A stretch of 9,278 nt of DNA, from contig JAJYAH010000215.1 in NCBI GenBank assembly GCA_021779635.1, positions 1-9,278 of the forward strand. The letters are read 5' to 3'. The notes under the pieces were generated by a model. The model saw nothing but the letters and a program-made list of their open reading frames with translations, did no database searches and was not told where the DNA came from. How positions within the stretch are numbered: position 1 is the first letter of the stretch; every line of letters begins with the position of its first letter. This document shows positions 5,981 to 9,278 of the stretch, piece after piece. The position numbers and the translations under genes were made by a program. This DNA comes from Pseudomonadota bacterium. GTDB taxonomy: Bacteria > Pseudomonadota > Alphaproteobacteria > Rhizobiales > Xanthobacteraceae.

Positions 5981-7525
5981 ATGACTCACCCGTCGATCTA
6001 CGCGCGGACCCAGCCAGACAAGATCGCCTATCAGATGGCGGGCAGCGGCAAGGCGATCACCTATCGCGAACTCGACGAGCTATCGAACCAGGGCGCGCAT
6101 CTGTTGCGTTCGCTCGGCCTGAAGGAAGGCGATCATATCGCGTTCCTGATGGAGAACCGGCTGGCCTTCATGGAAATCTGCTGGGCGGCCCAAAGAAGCG
6201 GACTCTATTACACCGCGATCAGCCGCTACCTGACCCAGGACGAGATCGGCTACATCGTCGGGGATTGCGGCGCGCGCGTTGTCATCACCTCGCCGAAATG
6301 TGCCGACCAGATCAAGGGCCTGATCTCGGATGCAGCGGACGCGCCGCTGTTCTATATGCTCGACGAGCCGCTGCCGGGCTTCCGCTCCTGGGACCGCGAG
6401 ACCGCACAGCAGCCGACCACGCCGATACCGGACGAAGTGGCCGGTTACGACATGCTTTATTCATCGGGCACGACGGGCCGGCCCAAAGGCATCAAGCGCG
6501 CCTCCGACCACAGTCCGATCGATGTGCCGAACCCGTTCCTGAAGATTCTGTGCGCCGACATGTGCGGAATGAATGCCGACAGCATCTATCTGTCGCCGGC
6601 GCCGCTCTATCACGCCGCACCCTTGCGCTTCAACATGATGGCGATCACGCTCGGCGGCACCTCGATCATCATGGAATCGTTCGACGCCGAGCAATTCCTG
6701 GCGCTGGTCGAAAAGCACAAGATCACCCAATCGCAGCTGGTACCGACCATGTTCGTGCGGATGCTGAAGCTGCCGGAAGATGTCCGCCTGCGCTACGACG
6801 TCTCCTCGCTGAAGGGCGCGATCCATGCCGCCGCCCCGTGCCCGGTCGACGTCAAGGCCAGGATGATCGAATGGTGGGGACCTATCCTGATCGAATATTA
6901 CGCCGGCTCCGAAGGCAACGGCGTCACCGTGTCGACCTCGCAACAATGGTTGTCGCATCGCGGCACCGTCGGCCGCGCGGTGGTCGGCAAGATCAAAATC
7001 CTCGACGAAAACGATCTGGAATTGCCTACGGGGCAGATCGGCACGGTGTATTTCGCCGACGCACCGGTGTTTTCCTATCACAACGATCCCGACAAGACGA
7101 AACGCGCCTACAACGCCAGGGGCTGGTCAACCCTCGGCGACGTCGGTTATCTCGACGACGAGGGCTTTCTCTATCTCACCGACCGCAAGTCCTACATGAT
7201 CATCTCCGGCGGCGTGAACATCTACCCGCAGGAGACCGAGGACGTGTTGATCACCCATGCTGACGTGGCCGATGTCGCGGTATTCGGCGTCCCGAACGAG
7301 GAGATGGGCGAAGAGGTCAAGGCGGTGGTGCAGCCGCACGACATGGCGCAGGCAGGGAAAGACCTTGAAGCCGAGCTGATGGCGTTTTGCCGCAAACACC
7401 TGTCGCCGATCAAATGCCCGCGCAGCATCGACTTCGAGGCCGAACTGCCGCGCACCCCCACCGGCAAGCTGGTGAAACGGCATCTGCGCGACAAATACTG
7501 GCCGAAGGCCCCGGCGCGGGTGTAG
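5981..7525 (+). CDS. AMP-dependent acyl-CoA synthetase/ligase
   Basis: A 514-residue ANL-superfamily ligase. Motifs in order: P-loop YSSGTTGRPKGI (160-171), APLYHAAP (207-214), A5 motif EYYAGSEG (305-312), ribose-binding Asp387 in TLGDVGY, hinge motif DRKSYMIISGGVNIYPQE (401-418) with Arg402, and the C-terminal catalytic Lys496 in PRTPTGKL. It resembles medium- or long-chain and aromatic acyl-CoA synthetases of the FadD type more than the feruloyl-CoA synthase on the other arm, so two differently specific ligases serve one locus. The start is ATG 5981 with GAGGA (5971-5975) 5 nt upstream. The frame is open from 5909, but those codons come from the heptamer element and are not expected in the protein. 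It lies 113 bp after the thiolase on the same strand and is probably cotranscribed. The substrate is not determinable from sequence. Confidence 0.9.
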   Translation: MTHPSIYARTQPDKIAYQMAGSGKAITYRELDELSNQGAHLLRSLGLKEGDHIAFLMENRLAFMEICWAAQRSGLYYTAISRYLTQDEIGYIVGDCGARVVITSPKCADQIKGLISDAADAPLFYMLDEPLPGFRSWDRETAQQPTTPIPDEVAGYDMLYSSGTTGRPKGIKRASDHSPIDVPNPFLKILCADMCGMNADSIYLSPAPLYHAAPLRFNMMAITLGGTSIIMESFDAEQFLALVEKHKITQSQLVPTMFVRMLKLPEDVRLRYDVSSLKGAIHAAAPCPVDVKARMIEWWGPILIEYYAGSEGNGVTVSTSQQWLSHRGTVGRAVVGKIKILDENDLELPTGQIGTVYFADAPVFSYHNDPDKTKRAYNARGWSTLGDVGYLDDEGFLYLTDRKSYMIISGGVNIYPQETEDVLITHADVADVAVFGVPNEEMGEEVKAVVQPHDMAQAGKDLEAELMAFCRKHLSPIKCPRSIDFEAELPRTPTGKLVKRHLRDKYWPKAPARV

Positions 7526-7555
7526 GCGAATCTCGTTGTGTCATTGCATTGATTT

Positions 7556-7674
7556 TCGTCATGCCCGGGCTTGTCCCGGGCATCCATGTCTTTAGAGTCC
7601 GCCCTAAAGAAGACGTGGATGGCTGGGACATCTCTAGCGAAGATGCGCTTCGCGCTTTTGCGCGGCCATGACGA
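7556..7674. repeat. Mosaic palindromic element between ligase and hydrolase genes
   Basis: The ends TCGTCATG (7556-7563) and CATGACGA (7667-7674) are inverted copies. Inside are a self-complementary CCCGGGCTTGTCCCGGG and an interior hairpin with ATCCA-GTC and TTTAG/CTAAA arms around GTCCGCC. The right half is interrupted by about 35 nt carrying its own small stem GCGAAG/CTTCGC. This is the general pattern of dispersed CATGCCCGGGCTTG palindromes common in Bradyrhizobium and relatives. Its right end overlaps the ribosome-binding region of the next gene (GAGGAA, 7673-7678). Confidence 0.7.
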
Positions 7675-7683
7675 GGAAACGCC

Positions 7684-8850
7684 ATGACCAATCTCCCCGA
7701 CATCCCCCTTCCTTCCGGCATCCGCTCGCGCTTCGTTGAAGGCATCAACGGCCTGCGCCTGCATGTGCTGGAAGCGGGCCATGAGACCTCGGGCCGGCCG
7801 TGCGTGCTGTTGCTGCATGGCTTTCCCGAACTCGCCTACAGCTGGCGCAAGGTGATGCCGGCACTGGCGGAGGCCGGCTATCACGTGATCGCGCCGGACC
7901 AGCGCGGCTATGGCCGCACTACCGGCTGGGACGGCGATTATGACGGCGACCTCAACTCGTTCCGGCTGCTCAATCTCGTGCGTGATGCGCTCGGGCTGGT
8001 GTCGGCGTTCGGCTATCATTCGGTGGAGGCGGTGGTCGGGCACGATTTCGGCAGTTCGGTCGCTGCATGGTGTGCGCTGGTGCGGCCCGACGTGTTTCGG
8101 TCGGTCGTGCTGATGAGCGCGCCGTTCGCCGGACCGCCGCAGCTGCCGTTCGGCACATCCGACGCGCCACCAGCGACGAGGCCCGTCGACCCCGTGCATC
8201 GCGAGCTGGCGGCGCTGCCGCGGCCCCGCAAGCATTATCAATGGTACTACTCGACGCGCGAAGCCAACGCCGACATGCAGCGCGCGCCGCAAGGCGTGCA
8301 TGATTTCCTGCGCGGCTATTACCATCACAAGAGCGCGGACTGGAAAGCCAACCAGCCCTATCCGCTCAAATCGTGGTCCGCGGGCGAACTGGCAAAACTG
8401 CCGACCTATTACGTGATGGATCTTGCGAGCACCATGGCCGAGACCGTCGCGGCGGAAATGCCCTCGGCGGCCGAGATTGCGGCCAACGCCTGGCTGCCCG
8501 ACCGCGAACTTTCGTTCTACAGCGCCGAATATGCGCGCACCGGATTCCAGGGCGGCCTGCAATGGTATCGCTGCGGCACCTCGGGCGCCTTCACTGCCGA
8601 ACTCGAAACCTGGTCGGGCCGTCACATCGACGTGCCTTCCTGTTTCATTTCAGGCAAGCAGGACTGGGGCACCTACCAGCGCCCTGGCGTATTCGAAGCG
8701 ATGCAGGCGAGCGCCTGCAGCCGCATGCTCGGCTGTCATCTGGTCGACGGCGCAGGGCATTGGGTGCAGCAGGAAAAGCCCGGCGAGGTCACTCGCTTGC
8801 TGCTGCAATTCCTGGAACAGGCGGGACAACAACAGGTCCTGATCCGTTAG
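7684..8850 (+). CDS. Alpha/beta hydrolase, epoxide hydrolase-like
   Basis: 388 residues. Core motifs: HGFPE (45-49; the H-G-x-P oxyanion motif), RGYGRT (74-79), nucleophile Asp121 in VGHDFGSS, probable acid Asp327 in SGKQDWG, and catalytic His359 in GAGHWVQQEKP. An aspartate nucleophile in GHDFG together with HGxP indicates epoxide hydrolase or haloalkane-dehalogenase-type chemistry rather than a serine esterase. The cap segment FQGGLQWYR (288-296), with Tyr295 and earlier Tyr188/Tyr189, suits the tyrosine pair that activates an epoxide. The protein is longer than typical bacterial epoxide hydrolases, mainly through an enlarged cap at about 150-300. The ATG at 7684 has GAGGAA 5 nt upstream. 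It follows the ligase by 158 bp of palindromic sequence, so cotranscription is possible but less certain. The role in the pathway and the substrate are unknown. Confidence 0.85.
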   Translation: MTNLPDIPLPSGIRSRFVEGINGLRLHVLEAGHETSGRPCVLLLHGFPELAYSWRKVMPALAEAGYHVIAPDQRGYGRTTGWDGDYDGDLNSFRLLNLVRDALGLVSAFGYHSVEAVVGHDFGSSVAAWCALVRPDVFRSVVLMSAPFAGPPQLPFGTSDAPPATRPVDPVHRELAALPRPRKHYQWYYSTREANADMQRAPQGVHDFLRGYYHHKSADWKANQPYPLKSWSAGELAKLPTYYVMDLASTMAETVAAEMPSAAEIAANAWLPDRELSFYSAEYARTGFQGGLQWYRCGTSGAFTAELETWSGRHIDVPSCFISGKQDWGTYQRPGVFEAMQASACSRMLGCHLVDGAGHWVQQEKPGEVTRLLLQFLEQAGQQQVLIR

Positions 8851-8993
8851 GTCGGACACGTCGCCCCGGCTGGGAGCATCGTCGCCGGGAGCCCTCTGCT
8901 TTGCTGTGGTTTCCCCGCGCGATCGCCTTTATTTGGTCGCGATTATTACCGCTATCACTGATCTGTTTGCTGCCCAAGGGTTGCGCAATCAAG

Positions 8994-9018
8994 GGAACCT
9001 TGATCTCGCTTCAGCGTT
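8994..9018 (+). promoter_or_regulatory. EcfG (general stress response) promoter-like motif
   Basis: GGAAC (8994-8998), a 16-nt spacer and CGTT (9015-9018) match the GGAAC-N16/17-CGTT consensus of alphaproteobacterial EcfG sigma factors. The predicted start near 9025 would give a leader of about 27 nt holding the ribosome-binding site GGAGGAG (9040-9046), 5 nt from the ATG at 9052. Order, spacing and strand are all right for driving the exported small protein. The sequence match is direct; stress control is inferred. Confidence 0.65.
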
Positions 9019-9051
9019 TGATCCGGGGCAAAGCGCATTGGAGGAGTTGTT

Positions 9052-9278
9052 ATGGAAAAGAAGATCGCTGGACTTTTGGGAGCGGTGGCGGCGCTCAGCA
9101 CAATGGGCACCGCCCAGGCGACACCGGCCCCTGTGCCCGCGGATGCCATGCAGGCGAATTCCTATGCCGACCTGCTGGAGCCGATCCCGAACGCCCTAGC
9201 GCTGTTGCAGGCGGTCGACGAGCAAGCTCCGCAAAAATCAGCCGATCCAAATGTGCAGCTGGCGCAGTATCATCATCA
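9052..9278 (+). CDS. Small exported protein entering a His-rich tail (runs off right edge)
   Basis: 75 codons are visible and the gene continues past the window. The N-terminus MEKKIAGLLGAVAALSTMG is a classic Sec signal peptide (charged start, hydrophobic core) with a predicted cleavage after AQA (residue 23), leaving ATPAPVPADA as the mature start. A segment SYADLLEPIPNALALLQAVDE (about 37-57) follows, then a polar stretch and VQLAQYHHH, where the window ends in the middle of a histidine codon or similar. I recognise this layout from uncharacterised Bradyrhizobium proteins that end in a histidine-rich tail, but the tail itself is not in view. A strong GGAGGAG site lies 5 nt upstream, and an EcfG-type promoter lies 34-58 bp upstream. 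Periplasmic or exported metal binding is a guess from the histidines. It appears functionally separate from the catabolic genes. Confidence 0.75.
   Translation, partial: MEKKIAGLLGAVAALSTMGTAQATPAPVPADAMQANSYADLLEPIPNALALLQAVDEQAPQKSADPNVQLAQYHH

Noticed and set aside
7222..8625. 467-residue open frame on the minus strand across the ligase end and hydrolase
   Set aside because: It spans two convincing genes and an intergenic palindrome, and has shadow-like composition with no domain.
8864..8891. Possible terminator stem after the hydrolase (CCCGGC ... GCCGGG)
   Set aside because: It is a 6-bp stem with a loop of about 13 nt and no T-run. The rest of the 8851-8993 gap shows nothing I can name.
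8906..9199. 97-residue plus-strand open frame overlapping the exported protein
   Set aside because: It covers the EcfG-like promoter and the signal-peptide gene in another frame, with no ribosome-binding site or domain.

Overview
The window has high-GC alphaproteobacterial sequence. Its gene style, protein wording and intergenic palindromes of the CCGGGCTTGTCCCGGG and ATTCCGGG/CCCGGAAT types fit Bradyrhizobium or a close Bradyrhizobiaceae relative. This placement is inferred from recognition and was not computed. Most of the window is a CoA-dependent acid catabolism locus. It has two divergent arms meeting at about 4515-4694.

Minus-strand arm, in transcription order: a TetR-family regulator (4514 to 3840), an HSD10-like short-chain dehydrogenase (3725 to 2967), a crotonase-fold protein (2907 to 2101), a feruloyl-CoA synthase (2057 to 183), and the first 12 codons of an acyl-CoA dehydrogenase (35 to beyond the left edge). 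Plus-strand arm: a thiolase (4695-5867), a second AMP-forming acyl-CoA ligase (5981-7525) and an epoxide-hydrolase-like alpha/beta hydrolase (7684-8850). Together they supply every step of a beta-oxidation spiral: activation, dehydrogenation, hydration, 3-hydroxyacyl oxidation and thiolysis. The feruloyl-CoA synthase makes hydroxycinnamates or related aryl-propanoids the best substrate guess. No vanillin dehydrogenase is visible, and the crotonase lacks one canonical glutamate, so a beta-oxidative route is favoured over the retro-aldol Fcs/Ech route. The substrate remains an inference.

At the right edge an unrelated small exported protein begins (9052 onward). It sits behind a close match to the EcfG general-stress promoter (GGAAC-N16-CGTT) and is entering a histidine run where the window stops.

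The gaps between genes are all 43-201 bp and are rich in structure. The most striking is a pair of 83-bp elements (3785-3867 and 5881-5963) with the same architecture: four degenerate CGARTRG heptamers, a 27-nt spacer, then four inverted heptamers. One of them supplies the last codons and stop of the TetR gene. Other gaps hold a perfect 15-bp hairpin, an 11-bp hairpin, a mosaic 119-bp palindrome, a 16-bp operator-like dyad and a 17-bp tandem repeat. No RNA genes, insertion sequences or CRISPR arrays were seen.
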